The translations under genes and the position numbers were made by a program. The notes beneath the pieces were generated by a model that saw only the letters and a list, made by a program, of their open reading frames with translations, ran no database searches and was not told where the DNA came from. Positions 1-9,800 of a DNA stretch of 26,842 nt are shown piece after piece. The DNA lies in assembly GCF_000313135.1 (NCBI RefSeq), contig NW_004457532.1, positions 25,764 to 52,605 on the forward strand. The letters run 5' to 3'. This DNA comes from Acanthamoeba castellanii str. Neff (taxonomy: Eukaryota; Discosea; Longamoebia; Acanthamoebidae). Each line of letters starts with the position of its first letter. Position 1 is the first letter of the stretch.

Positions 1-47
1 CGTGAGCGAGGTGTTGCAGAGGTGACGGATAGGAGGGGCTTTCTCAC

Positions 48-1406
48 CTTTGCAGGGCAGAGGTGATTTTGTGGGTGGCTTCCGAGTACAGGTACTCGAC
101 CAGCTTCTGCACGGGCTCGGAGAGGGCGGAAGGCCCCTGCATGAGCCGGTTGCCCTGCGCCTTGGCCTTGTCCGACCCAATCCTGCTCGAAGCGAGCAGG
201 TTGACCCGCTTGTAGCCCTGCCCGCTCATCGTAGTGTACAGCTGCGAATACGTGCCCTCGGCATCCTGCGTCGTTTCGCAATCCATACGTGCGTGTGCGT
301 GTGCGGTGGTGCGTGTGCGTGTGCGTGTGCGGTGGTGCGTGTGCGTGTGCGTGTGCGTGTGCGTGTGCGTGTGCGTGTATGGGCGACGGTTTAGCGTAGC
401 TCCGCCACAGGGTGCAAGCCTCAGTACCTGCAGATTGCCGAGATAGCGGACTTCCTTGGTGCCCGCCTCGGCATCGGCGTCGAGATCACTGACGACGCCG
501 GCATGGGTGAAGATTCTGTACATGCGCCTCTTGCGAGGCGGCTCGGCGACGTGCAGCTCCAGGTTGTAGTAATAGTTTCCTTGCTGTGTATGAGAAAATG
601 TATGACGACGATGAAGATGATATCAGATGAGTAGGCACGCTTCAATAGAGATGACGCGGAGGCAACGGCGCACCTGGAAGACGTTAGTCTTGGCGACTTC
701 GTAGTTGTCCTCGGGCCACTGCGGAGCGTCGCGATCTGTGGTCTTGTAGGGCCACACGCGCACGGTAGGCGGCGGGCGAGCCACGACCTTCTTGCGCGCC
801 ATCACCTTCACCGTGCTCAGCCCTGCAGTCTTCCCTCCTGCACCTCCCGCTACACACGCACGTCACATCAGCACTACCGCACACGCTCCATCGCACACGC
901 ACACGCAGCACTGCACACGCTCCATCGCACAAGTACACGCACCACCGCACACAAGGAGAGAAGGGGAGGAGTACTGCTGCTGCTGGAGGCACTGCCGCCG
1001 GCCTGGAGGAGGTAGGGCTTGGCCGAGACCAGGCCGCCGGCCTCGGCGCAGTCGTTGAGGAAGTCGAGCGTGACCACCGGGATGCCGTGGCGCGTGGCCG
1101 CCTGCAGCTTCGACGAGTAGCTCTTCTCCAGTATGTCGTCGCTCGCCACCAGGTACGACGTCTGTGTGCGTGTGCGCGTGTGCGACACACGGTCGTGAGT
1201 GGTCTGGGCCAACCACACTATAGCTCACGGGACAGAAAGGGAAGAGGAAGAGGAAGAGGAGGAGGAGGTACCTTTCTGTTGATCATGTAGGACACTCGAC
1301 CGCCATTGTCGGCGATTAGGCGGTTAATCTCTTGCTTCTTCTTGAAGGGAACGGCGAGCCCCAACTCGAGGGCAAAGGTGAGATCTTTCAAACAGCCCGC
1401 AGCCAT
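48..1406 (-). CDS. Poly(ADP-ribose) polymerase, N-terminal part (BRCT + WGR-like + start of PARP regulatory domain), partial at left edge
   Basis: Exons on the minus strand: 1272-1406, 975-1161, 674-849, 428-583 and 48-265; the last donor is at 47/46 and the next exon lies outside the window. All phases join. The encoded protein starts MAAGCLKDLTFALELG. Residues about 5-95 form a BRCT fold (DNGGRVSYMINRK then TSYLVASDD, then a HGIPVVTLDFLNDC helix). Exon 3 ends in a WPEDNYEVAKTNVFQ block, and exon 4 (NYYYNLELHV...YRIF) with exon 5 (TYSQLYTTMSGQGYKRV) matches a WGR domain. Exon 5 ends SEPVQKLVEYLYSEATHKI, like the first helix of the PARP regulatory domain. The ADP-ribosyltransferase domain should follow off the edge. 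PARPs attach ADP-ribose to proteins at DNA breaks in the nucleus. The WGR triad itself is not conserved (THAG at that place). The acceptor of exon 3 is a choice among in-phase AGs. The domain order is seen; the catalytic part is inferred. Confidence 0.82.
289..378. repeat. GTGTGC microsatellite in PARP intron 4
   Basis: Repeated GTGTGC units with two GTGCGGTG interruptions fill the intron between the two WGR exons of the PARP gene. It explains the low-complexity open frames (poly Val-Arg, poly Thr-His) seen here in several frames. Confidence 0.9.
851..955. repeat. Degenerate CACACGC repeat in PARP intron 2
   Basis: Imperfect CACACGC units mixed with two copies of a CACACGCTCCATCGCAC block (around 880-930) lie within the intron separating the BRCT exon from the WGR exons. 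No coding content is seen. Confidence 0.7.
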
Positions 1407-1428
1407 TTTAGATTTGCTGTGGCACCGC

Positions 1429-1438
1429 AAAGCTCAAC
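1429..1438 (-). promoter_or_regulatory. GTTGAGCTTT motif, 22 nt upstream of the PARP start codon
   Basis: Read on the minus strand the bases are GTTGAGCTTT, ending 22 nt before the ATG at 1406. It is an exact copy of the motif before the RhoGEF start. A role as a core promoter or start-site element is inferred from this recurrence only. Confidence 0.35.
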
Positions 1439-1898
1439 TTTTTCGTGCGTGCTTGTGAAGATGAGTTGTTGAGATTGTCTGAAGATGCCTGACTGCCTGT
1501 TGCCTTGGGTCGGCTTGGCCAGGGTCGGTCTTCAGCAAAAAGTCATTTTCGGTTTCGCATCGTCTCGCCAGCCAACCAAATTTCAAACCCAAAGAAAATG
1601 AATGAAATTATAGAGGAAATACAACATAAAAGAAAAATCATGATGATGAATGCCCGAAGTGATCAGCACAAGTGACTCTCTCTCTCCACTAGTTTATGTG
1701 TCTGGCAGAGAACATGAACTCATGCTAGTGTTGTGGTTGACTCTTTGGTGTGGGTTTGGTTTTTCTCACCGTTTGAATTTGGCCCAATGGCCAAGCAGCG
1801 GAATTCAATGATAAATTAATTTACACAGGCCAAACGGACAAACTCGGACGAACACCACGGCGAACACAAAGCTCACCAGCGAGAGCTTCGCTCCCCAG

Positions 1899-1908
1899 GT
1901 TGAGCTTT
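1899..1908 (+). promoter_or_regulatory. GTTGAGCTTT motif, 36 nt upstream of the RhoGEF start codon
   Basis: An exact plus-strand copy of the 10-mer found before the PARP start, followed directly by ATTTATTG. Function is inferred from recurrence near start codons. Confidence 0.35.
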
Positions 1909-1944
1909 ATTTATTGTCGTTTTCGCTAATCCAGAAGACTCGGG

Positions 1945-4900
1945 ATGGAGCTCCTGCAGCAGCGCATGAAAGAGCGGACCATGAGCACCGGAGGCGGCAG
2001 CTCTCCGGGTACCGGTTCCCCTCCCGCAATCATCATCATCATCTTTCAAGACCCATCGTCCAACGATTGATCTATACGAGATGGAAAAACAAGGGATTAA
2101 GAAAAGAATCGATTGTTGGGAGGTCCCAAAAGATGAAAATCTTGACTCGTGCGGCCCCTACAGGAAGTCCCACCTTCGCCCGCAAACAGAACCGCAGCTC
2201 ACGACAGCTCTCGCCCGGGGTGCCGCGCGTGGGCAGCGTCATCGTGCAGAACGGCGAGCTCCCGACCGACCGCAGGTACCGTGACCTACCTTCTCAAAAC
2301 GCCGGTTTGTGTCCGCGTGAACTGAAGTTTTTATTTATTTATTTATTCATTTATTTATTTTTTGAACCACAGGGCTCTGGTGGTGGAAGAGATATTGATG
2401 ACCGAGGAGAACTACATCGACGACCTCCGCCTATGCATCGACGTACGTACCAGCCTCACATTTATTTTCGTGTGCCGTGACATTTTCGAAATATATGTAC
2501 ATATTAATATATATATCGTTTTTTTTTCTTATTGAAGTGCCAAGCAATGGTTTTCCGGGTGGGTATGCTCACTATAGTAAAAAAATTGTGGTGGTATCTT
2601 GTGCCCGTACAGTACTACTTGTTCCCGCTCCGCAACTCGGCCCACCTGATGAAGCCCGCCGACGTTACCCACGTCTTCTCCAACATGGAATTCCTGTACG
2701 AGCGCGTTCTTAACTGTTTCAATCAGCGCACGACGATGTCGTCTGCTGTCACTAATGGCCCGGTGTACATCAGGTACTTTATTCACTGCGAGATTTACCA
2801 CAAGATCAGCGAGAGTGTGAATAAGGAGGACAAGGTGGCGACGCTCGAAGAGATGGTGACCTCCATTAGCAAGGTCTTCATCCAATACGTACGCGCCCCT
2901 GCTGCCCCCAAACAAGATCGTGCACTATACCATGGCCCTCGCCATTCCATTGGCTGACGCTTTCGTTCTTTATTTCTGGCTTCAGGCGGACAGGCTGGTT
3001 GCTGTGTACGGCCAGTACTGCGTGGACCACATGCAAGCACTGGACCTCCTCCAGAAGTGCATCACCACGACGCCCGCCCTAAAGACCTGGCTCGACGTAC
3101 GTTCTGTTCGCTTTCGTTCTTGCACTTCTTGAACTCTCCAGCGAAGCAGAGGAGTCTGACCTCTGCGATCAATCAATCAGACACAAGTGGAGAAGATGAC
3201 CCAGGGGCTCTATCTGCGCGATTTCCTCGTCAAGCCCATCCAGCGTACGCTCTCCACATTCTTCCCCCCTTGTCAGCACCTTCATGACGACGACGACAAT
3301 CGTCGCTGATCATCACGGTTGCGCTTCATCTTCCCTCGCAGGCATCTGCAAGTACCCGCTCCTGTTCCGGGAACTTACCAAGTTGACCGCCGAGGGATCG
3401 CAGGACTTGGAGGACCTTCAGCAGACACAGTCCACCTTCGAAGAGGTGCGCCTGTGTCGCGTGTCGTGTGACTTGTGCGAGTGCTCACCCCATGGGCACG
3501 CATAGATTGCCGGGCGGGTCAACACCAACAAGGCCGCACAGGAGAACAAGAAGAAGATCGAAGAAATTGAAGGGGCCATGGACGACTACAACGTACGTGC
3601 ACACAAGCATCTTCTCTTCTCTCTTTCTCTCTCTCTCTCTCTGCGTGCTAGATGAAGGGCTGACGCTTCCTTTGGCCTAATGAAACAGAAACCGGTGACG
3701 TCGTTCGGCCGAGTGTTCCACAAGGAGGGAGACTTGATGAAGTACAACAAGAAGCTCAAGGGCCAAGTGCGCTACTGCTTCCTGTTCAACGACATGCTGA
3801 TCTACACGCAGAAGAAGGGAGCGCGCTATCAGTTCAAGGGCGAAATTCCCCTCAACGGCTCGCTTGTCAGCGACATCAATGCCAAGGGCGAAGCCGGCAC
3901 CAAGCTTGCCAGCATGGGCAAGGACGTCAACGTCGGATTCCAGATCACTCACCTCGAAGCCAAGGTAACTCAACTCCGTTTTTTTCGTTATTCGTTCTCC
4001 GCTTTCGTTCTTTGTCTTGAGAAAGCCGCTCATCGCATCCGTTCTTTAGCGTATCTACTATTTCTTCCCCGGTTCGGAGGCGGAGAAGAAGGATTGGGTG
4101 CAGCGCGTGGAGGTCCTCACCCAGCAGGCCTTCGAGGCCGAGAAGAAGAGACGAGAGACATCGCCCGACTCTGGCAGTGGTGCGTCGGTTCTCACCCACT
4201 CCCGTTGTTCCACAACGCAAACACTGACGTCAGCACCCACCACCCACCACAGGCGGGATCAGTCCGATAGGCCGCTTTTGGAAGGGCCGGCGGGAGACGA
4301 ACGTCACCCTCAACTCGATCACAGCCAAGTACGGCGCCATGTCGCCGGCCAGCGCCGAGAGGAACGCCGTCCCCATCAAGCCCGTCTCTCCCTCCTCCAG
4401 ATCAAATGGAGCCGGTACGAGTGCCTTTTTATATGTATTAGTTATTTACTTGTTAATTTATCTGTTTTCCGCTGGCTGACGCGAGCGCAGATGAAAATGG
4501 CAGCGGCGAGGAGAGGCCCGCGACTGGCCTCGCCAGCCGGACGAGCGGGCTCAAGCAGCGGCCGTACAGCATGCAGGTGTCCGAAGTCAGCTCCAGCGGC
4601 AGCGAGGTTCAGCAGGTGCAGTCGACACTCTTGTCTGGATCACGGCCAGCAACTTATCACCTGGACACACGACACACACCACTCTCGATTATTAGATGAT
4701 GAAAGCGATCGACACGATGGTCGGACTGGAAAAGCTCGAGCGTGCCAAGCTGGGTGAGCGCATCCGGGACCTGGAGAGGAAGTGGAGCGAGTCGCAGCAG
4801 GCACACGACGAGAAGGTCGAGCAGATGACCAAGGTGCGCGCCTACACCCGCTGACGCGCGAGCATCACGTTAGCTCTCCACTAACACGATCGTGCGGCTT

Positions 4901-5725
4901 CGCACCCGTGTCTGTGTGCAGGTGATCAGCGAGCAGGAGGAGCGATACAAGCGACTCGAAGAGACCCTGCTGAAGATCGTGGCCGACAACGAGCAGCAGC
5001 GGGCGGAGGCCAAGCGGGCCGAGGAATTCGAGGCACTCAAGCAGCAGCTCGAGGAGGTTCAGGCCAAGGTGGGCACCCTCGCCGATGAGGTCACCGCGGC
5101 GAAGACGACCGAAGAACAAACGCCAGCGCCGACCACCACCACCACCACTACCCCCACCAGCCAGCCGGTCGACAACAACTCAGAGACGAACGAGAAAGAA
5201 GAGAAGGAGGTGAAGGAGAAAGACACCACCACGGTCGCGGAAAAGAACGAAGACAAAAAGAAGAAGATGGCGGAGGAAAAAGAGGAAGAGAAGGAGCCGA
5301 TCAAGCCCAAGGATGTTACCGATGACGCATCGTCGCCCGCGAAGAAGGAGAAGCAGCCAGCGACGGCGGCCACCGCTTCGCCCTCGACGCCCAAGAAGAA
5401 GACTGCAAAGGCCAAGACCTCGACTGCCGCCACGCCACCGACGAGCGGTGGCGACGGCGACGAGCCCGATCTGGGCGTCTTCTCGCCGCGCAAGGGGCTC
5501 AGCAAGGGCAAGGACAGCTCCGGGTCGCGATTCGGCGGACTCTTCGGCGGCAAGAAGGCGAGCGCCAGCACCGACTCTGCCGAGAAGGAGAAGGTCGACG
5601 ACGCAGCCAAGGACAAGAAGGCGAAGAAGACGAAGGACGACAGCAAGACCAAGGGCAAGGAGAAGAAGAAGGAGAAGGAGAAGGCGCCCAAGAAGAAGAC
5701 AACACCCGCCCAAAGCAAGCCCTAG
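1945..5725 (+). CDS. Rho guanine nucleotide exchange factor (DH-PH) with coiled coil and Lys/Glu-rich tail
   Basis: Fifteen exons: 1945-2008, 2164-2275, 2373-2442, 2613-2695, 2774-2888, 2986-3096, 3181-3244, 3342-3445, 3506-3592, 3689-3964, 4050-4176, 4253-4414, 4491-4615, 4696-4833, 4922-5725. Every phase agrees and the product is 813 aa. Residues about 59-255 are a DH domain: the VVEEILMTEENYIDDLRLC helix, then FSNMEFLYFIHCEIYHKI, then FLVKPIQRICKYPLLFREL (the CR3-like block). Residues about 271-385 are a PH domain (LMKYNKKLKGQVRYCFLFNDMLIY is too long to be chance; it ends in a KKDWVQRVEVL helix with the invariant Trp). Residues about 500-600 are Glu/Lys/Gln-rich coiled coil and the rest is a Lys/Glu/Thr tail. 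DH-PH proteins load GTP on Rho/Rac GTPases at membranes and drive actin remodelling. The exon 11 donor is ambiguous by 3 nt (4176 or 4179). The start is the first ATG after the leader motif. Confidence 0.9.
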
Positions 5726-5866
5726 TGGGTGAACCGTAGTATTTGTACTTGGACTTCTCGAAACTGTTCTTGTGATCTTTTTCTGAGCTGAACTGCACTT
5801 AGGGCTCATTGTTGTGTGTTCTCTGCTGTTGTGTCTTATGATGATGTGGTGGGTGACATGTGACGT

Positions 5867-6751
5867 TCAATGGAATTCGTTGATCATCTCGTAGCGGTAT
5901 TGTCTTCTCCATCGGACCACCAACCACCCCACGATGAGCGCGATCACCAGCGCACCAACTGCTGAGGCCAGGACGGGGATGATGATGTGCCATGGCCGTC
6001 GTCTGAGTCGGGCTTGCTTTCCCAGACGGTGATGTTGAACGGCGAGCCGACGATCTCGGACGAGACGTTGAAGGTGACGTGCAGCTGCTCGAAGCCGCTC
6101 GAAGAGGGAACGGTGTAGGTGAAGTAGATGCTGCGTCCGTCTGGGCGCAACGAGGCCTTGCCCAGCAACCCGTGCGCCCCCGCACCTGTTCCGCGTTTCC
6201 AATCAGCTTCCCGCACACGCACACGCACACGCACACGCACACGCACACGCACACGCACACGCACACGCACACGCACACGCACACGCACACGCACACGCAC
6301 ACGCACACACCGCACACGCACGCACACAAGCTCCACTAAAAGTACCGAGAAAGATGCTGAAGTCATCGAGACTGCCGGCGATGGGTTGTCTGTTGGTCTG
6401 GATGTTCACGACGCACGACAGCTGGGTTCCCACCTGGATGGACGTGTCTCCGAACTGGCCGCTGCAGAAGAGCGTGGACGTGGCGTCGGGCTTGGCCTCG
6501 ACCACGGTGGCCACCTGCACGTAGTCCGTCAACACGCCCCACAGGTCGGCGCTGGCCCACAGTGGTCCCATCACTCGAGGTCCTTTCGACGTGAAGATGA
6601 CCGAGGCGGACGTAGCGTCGTCGCTCACTTCTTGCACTACGCCGTCCACCGCCGTGCCATTTTCTCAGTTAGCTGAGATAAATAAAACTAAAAGAAACCC
6701 AAAGCAAGAGAGAACGTGGCTGCACGAGCCGGACCAATCGGCCTTTTCCAT
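5867..6751 (-). CDS. Type I membrane protein with filamin-like Ig repeat(s), broken by an in-frame TGA and a frameshift
   Basis: Two exons, 6346-6751 and 5867-6185, split by a microsatellite intron whose phase is consistent. From the ATG at 6751 a signal-like stretch (residues 13-27, CFGFLLVLFISA) is followed at once by TGA (6665-6667). The same frame then stays open through a beta-rich domain. Exon 2 completes a filamin-type repeat (LRPDGRSIYFTYTVPSSS, then IVGSPFNITVW). The C-terminal membrane helix (IIIPVLASAVGALVIALIVG) and the tail WRRQYRYEMINEFH lie in another frame; the change falls near 5993-6019, where no GT-AG intron fits, as if one base were missing. If repaired the product is about 241 aa: signal, Ig-like ectodomain, TM, 14-residue basic tail. 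The alternative start at 6571 would lack a signal. It could be a pseudogene or a gene hit by sequencing errors. The family is inferred from the GSPF signature. Confidence 0.6.
6213..6328. repeat. Perfect (GCACAC)16 microsatellite plus degenerate end, in the intron of the filamin-like gene
   Basis: From 6213 to about 6308 the 6-mer GCACAC repeats 16 times without error, followed by about 20 nt of degenerate CACACCGCACACGCACGCA. It occupies most of the 159-nt intron 6186-6345. Confidence 0.95.
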
Positions 6752-6756
6752 TTCGG

Positions 6757-6790
6757 AGCTCAAAAAGAAAACAAGCTCAAAAAGAAAACA
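6757..6790 (-). promoter_or_regulatory. 17-bp tandem duplication carrying the TTTGAGCT motif, between divergent genes
   Basis: AGCTCAAAAAGAAAACA occurs twice head to tail (6757-6773 and 6774-6790), without mismatch. On the minus strand each unit reads TGTTTTCTTTTTGAGCT. The distal copy lies 22 nt before the ATG at 6751, the same spacing as the motif before the PARP gene. It sits in the 77-bp gap between the filamin-like gene (minus) and the FMO gene (plus). The duplication is seen; the promoter role is inferred. Confidence 0.45.
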
Positions 6791-6828
6791 ACCCGCGAAG
6801 CATCGCCCAAGCAGCATAGGTGACCAGC

Positions 6829-9800
6829 ATGCTGCACGCTGCGCTGGTGTGGACCCTTGTCGCTGGCCTCCTGGCTGCCATGCTCTTCGTAGCTCATCGC
6901 ATCCGTACAGTTGTCCCCCTTCATTTTTTCCATGGATTAGCATAGGCTCACCCCCCCAAACTCACTATATCCAGGCCACGCGCTTCGTCCTCCGCCTCGA
7001 GTGCCGCTGCGGCCCGCCGTCACCGCCGACTCCCAGGGTACTACGAGCGCCGCTGCTTCCTGAGCCCCAGCCATCAATGCCTGACTCCACACCTATCTGG
7101 CCCGGTGCAGGGAGGAAGAAGAGGGTGGCGGTGATCGGGGCGGGCTCGTCAGGCATTGCGGCCGCCAAGTGCGCCATGGAGGAGGGCTTCGACGTGGTCA
7201 CCTTCGAGCAGACCGACAGCATTGGAGGTACACCTCACACGACCTTCTTCGACGACTTCAACTCCTACACACGATCGCGAGTGAGGAGGTGCTGATGATG
7301 ATGACGACGATGTGGTCAAAGGCAACTGGGTGTTTAGGGAACACGAGAGCCACAGCAGCGTGTACCGGACGACCTCGATCAACACGTCCAAGGACATGAT
7401 GAGCTTCGCCGACTTCCCCATGCCCAAGCACCTCGCCCCGTTCCCCGAGCGCGACGAGCTTTGCCAGTACGTCGCCCCCCTTCCCATCACCGCCACCCAT
7501 CAGGCGGCGGGCCTCAGTAGCAGGTCGTTGGATACGGCCATACTGCGCAGAAAGCACCGCTTCCCATCCGAACAGCGAAGTTAAGCTGCGCCAGGCGGTG
7601 TTAGTACTGGGGTGGGCGACCACCCGGGAATCCACCGTGCCGTATCCTTTTCTTTATGGGCCGCACACGACACACGACACACACGCGCGACACACACACG
7701 CGACACACGACACACACGCTCACTGTTTGCGCGCAGGTATTTTGAGTCGTACGCCGACCACTTTGGGGTGCGTAAGACGATCCTGTTCAATACCAAGGTG
7801 CTCCACGCACGCCCGCGGAACGAGGACCGCCAGTGGGAGATCACCCACCAGACCAACGACGACGAGCCCCGCACCGAGGTGTTCGACTTTGTCATGGTCG
7901 CCAACGGTCATCACTGGTTCGGTCTCACTCTCTCATAATTCGCTACGAGCCTGTGCGCTCATTCAATCGGCGGCGGCCGCGGCGTGTGTGTGGCGTGTGG
8001 CGTGTGGCGTGTGGTAGGAACCCTCGCTGGCCTTCGTTTGAGAATATGGACACGTTCACGGCCACGCAGCAGCACTCGCACACCTACAAGGATCCGTACC
8101 CGTTCAAGGACAAGGTTGTGGTGCTCGTGGGCATCGGCAACAGCGCCGTCGACGTGGCCACCGAGGTCTCGCGCTGGGCCAAGTCCGTCTATCTCGTCAC
8201 CCGCAGGTGCCCAAATTCTCGCAAAAGTGGTGGAACTGTGGGGGTGGGGGGTTGGTCTCATGACTGACCGCCGGCCGCAGGGGGGCCTGGGTCCTTCCCA
8301 AGTACGTCTTCGGCAAGCCAATCGACCACACCGTTTCGAGGTACCTGTTTGCTGGTCAACCGACTGCATGCACAGTGGTGGTTCGTTTCTTACACGGAAT
8401 GGTACTGCACGCACCTGTCGGTCCCCAGGCTGCAGCAACTGATGCCCGCGTTCCTCTTCAACCGTATGACGAAGCTACTCATCAAGGTGCGCAATTGCGA
8501 CTGTGACGAATTACAGCTTGGCGTTGTGTGAAAATGAGTACGCTCTCGAGATAGCATCGCGACTGACTGCACAATGGTGACCTTCAGCTGACGCACGGAG
8601 ATATGGAGAAGTGGGGACTGAAGCCCAAGTTCGATCCTCTTTCATGTACTGTGCACCTTTCCCCCACCTTTCTTCCAGTATTAATCCTTTCGTCGCGTTG
8701 TACCTGCGTAGCCCATCCGACGGTGTCGTCCGACTTTCTGCCGCGCATTGGGACGGGCAAGGTCATCGTCAAGCCCAACATCAAGCGCCTCGTGCCTCGC
8801 TCCGATGTACGTACCGTCGTGGTGGTCACCACACAGGCTTCCTCGCATTCCTCCCGTTAATCACAGCCCTCATCATTGTCGTGGTCCAGGTGGTCGAATT
8901 CGAAGACAACACCTCCGTGCGCTGCGATAACATCATTTATGCGACGGGTGCGCCTCAAACTCTTGAGAGCCTTCTCACCGCACACGCGCACAAGCAACAC
9001 CGCACACGCACACGGTTCATGAGAGTACCACACACACACGAACGCTAAACTCTCGGTCGGCCGATGGGTGCGTGCGCGTAGGCTACAAGGTGTCGTTCCC
9101 GTTCTTCGACGACGACATGAAGCTCGTGGACGAGGAGACCAACCGCGTCAGCTTCTACAAGCTGGTCTTCCCGCCCAACCACTCCAATCTGTACATTTTC
9201 GCCGCGCCCATCGTCGCTGTGCCTCTGAGCCGATGATGACTGATGGACGACGGGCCGTGGCACAGGGCGTTCATCGGGCTCATCCAGCCGCTGGGCGCCA
9301 TCTTCCCCATCGCGGAGATGCAGTCTCGCTGGGTGGTGAAGGTGTTCTCCGGCGCGGTGCCGCTGCCCGCAGCCGATGCCATGTGGCGCGACATCCGCGC
9401 GAGGGAGAAGGCGATGGCTCTCCGCTACACCGCGTCGCCTCGCCACACCATCCAGGTCGACTACCTGCCCTACATGGACGAGCTGGCCGACGAGATTGGC
9501 GTGCGCGTGCGTGCCTCCTCCGCTTTTTGTGGTCTTCTCCTCCATTTTGTCGCGCGCCGTTGGTTGGTTTGTTGAGCCCTGAAGACCCCTCTTGCCTCCG
9601 CAGCCGAACGTCTGGGGCCACCCGGGACTCGTGGGTGCTCTCCTGCTCGGCCCGACCACCCCAATTCAATGTACGTTGGGACCGGCTCGAGTTCACTGTG
9701 ATGACGGTCCCCTCACGCACGGCGTGGCCACACCGAGATCGCAGACCGACTCGAGGGACCGGGGGCGTGGGCCGGCGCACGCGAAGAGATTCGCTCCAAG

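Larger units (their letters stand above)
1407..1944. promoter_or_regulatory. Divergent intergenic region between the PARP and RhoGEF genes
   Basis: A 538-bp stretch without a gene, visibly more AT-rich than the flanking exons. It must hold the promoters and leaders of both divergent genes. The same 10-mer, GTTGAGCTTT, sits near each start codon and points in the direction of each gene (1429-1438 on minus, 1899-1908 on plus). An AT stretch TTTATTTATTG follows at 1906-1916. No RNA gene or conserved ORF was recognised. Confidence 0.5.

Noticed and set aside
1914..2480. A 188-codon plus-strand frame before the DH domain
   Set aside because: It spans introns 1 and 2 of the RhoGEF gene; only its segment at 2164-2275 is coding, shown by phase with exon 1 and exon 3.
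2696..2773. Reading straight through 2613-2888 as one exon of the DH domain
   Set aside because: The frame is open, but removing 2696-2773 (GTACGAG to CATCAG) gives NMEFLYFIHCEIYHKI, which fits the DH helix without the otherwise unexplained 26 residues.
5059..5809. Long open frames antisense to the RhoGEF tail
   Set aside because: Ser/Phe/Leu-rich shadows of the Lys/Glu/Thr tail; the sense frame has phase-consistent upstream exons.
6213..6328. CRISPR-like array
   Set aside because: Units are 6 nt with no spacers: a microsatellite in an intron.
6665..6667. Selenocysteine or readthrough at the in-frame TGA of the filamin-like gene
   Set aside because: The residue would sit just after a signal peptide with no redox motif, and no SECIS-like structure was recognised. 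The nearby frameshift makes error or decay more likely.
9190..9240. FMO ending at the TGA near 9234
   Set aside because: Using the donor at 9191 joins NL to AFIGLIQPLGAIFP in phase, the highly conserved FMO block, so the TGA is intronic.
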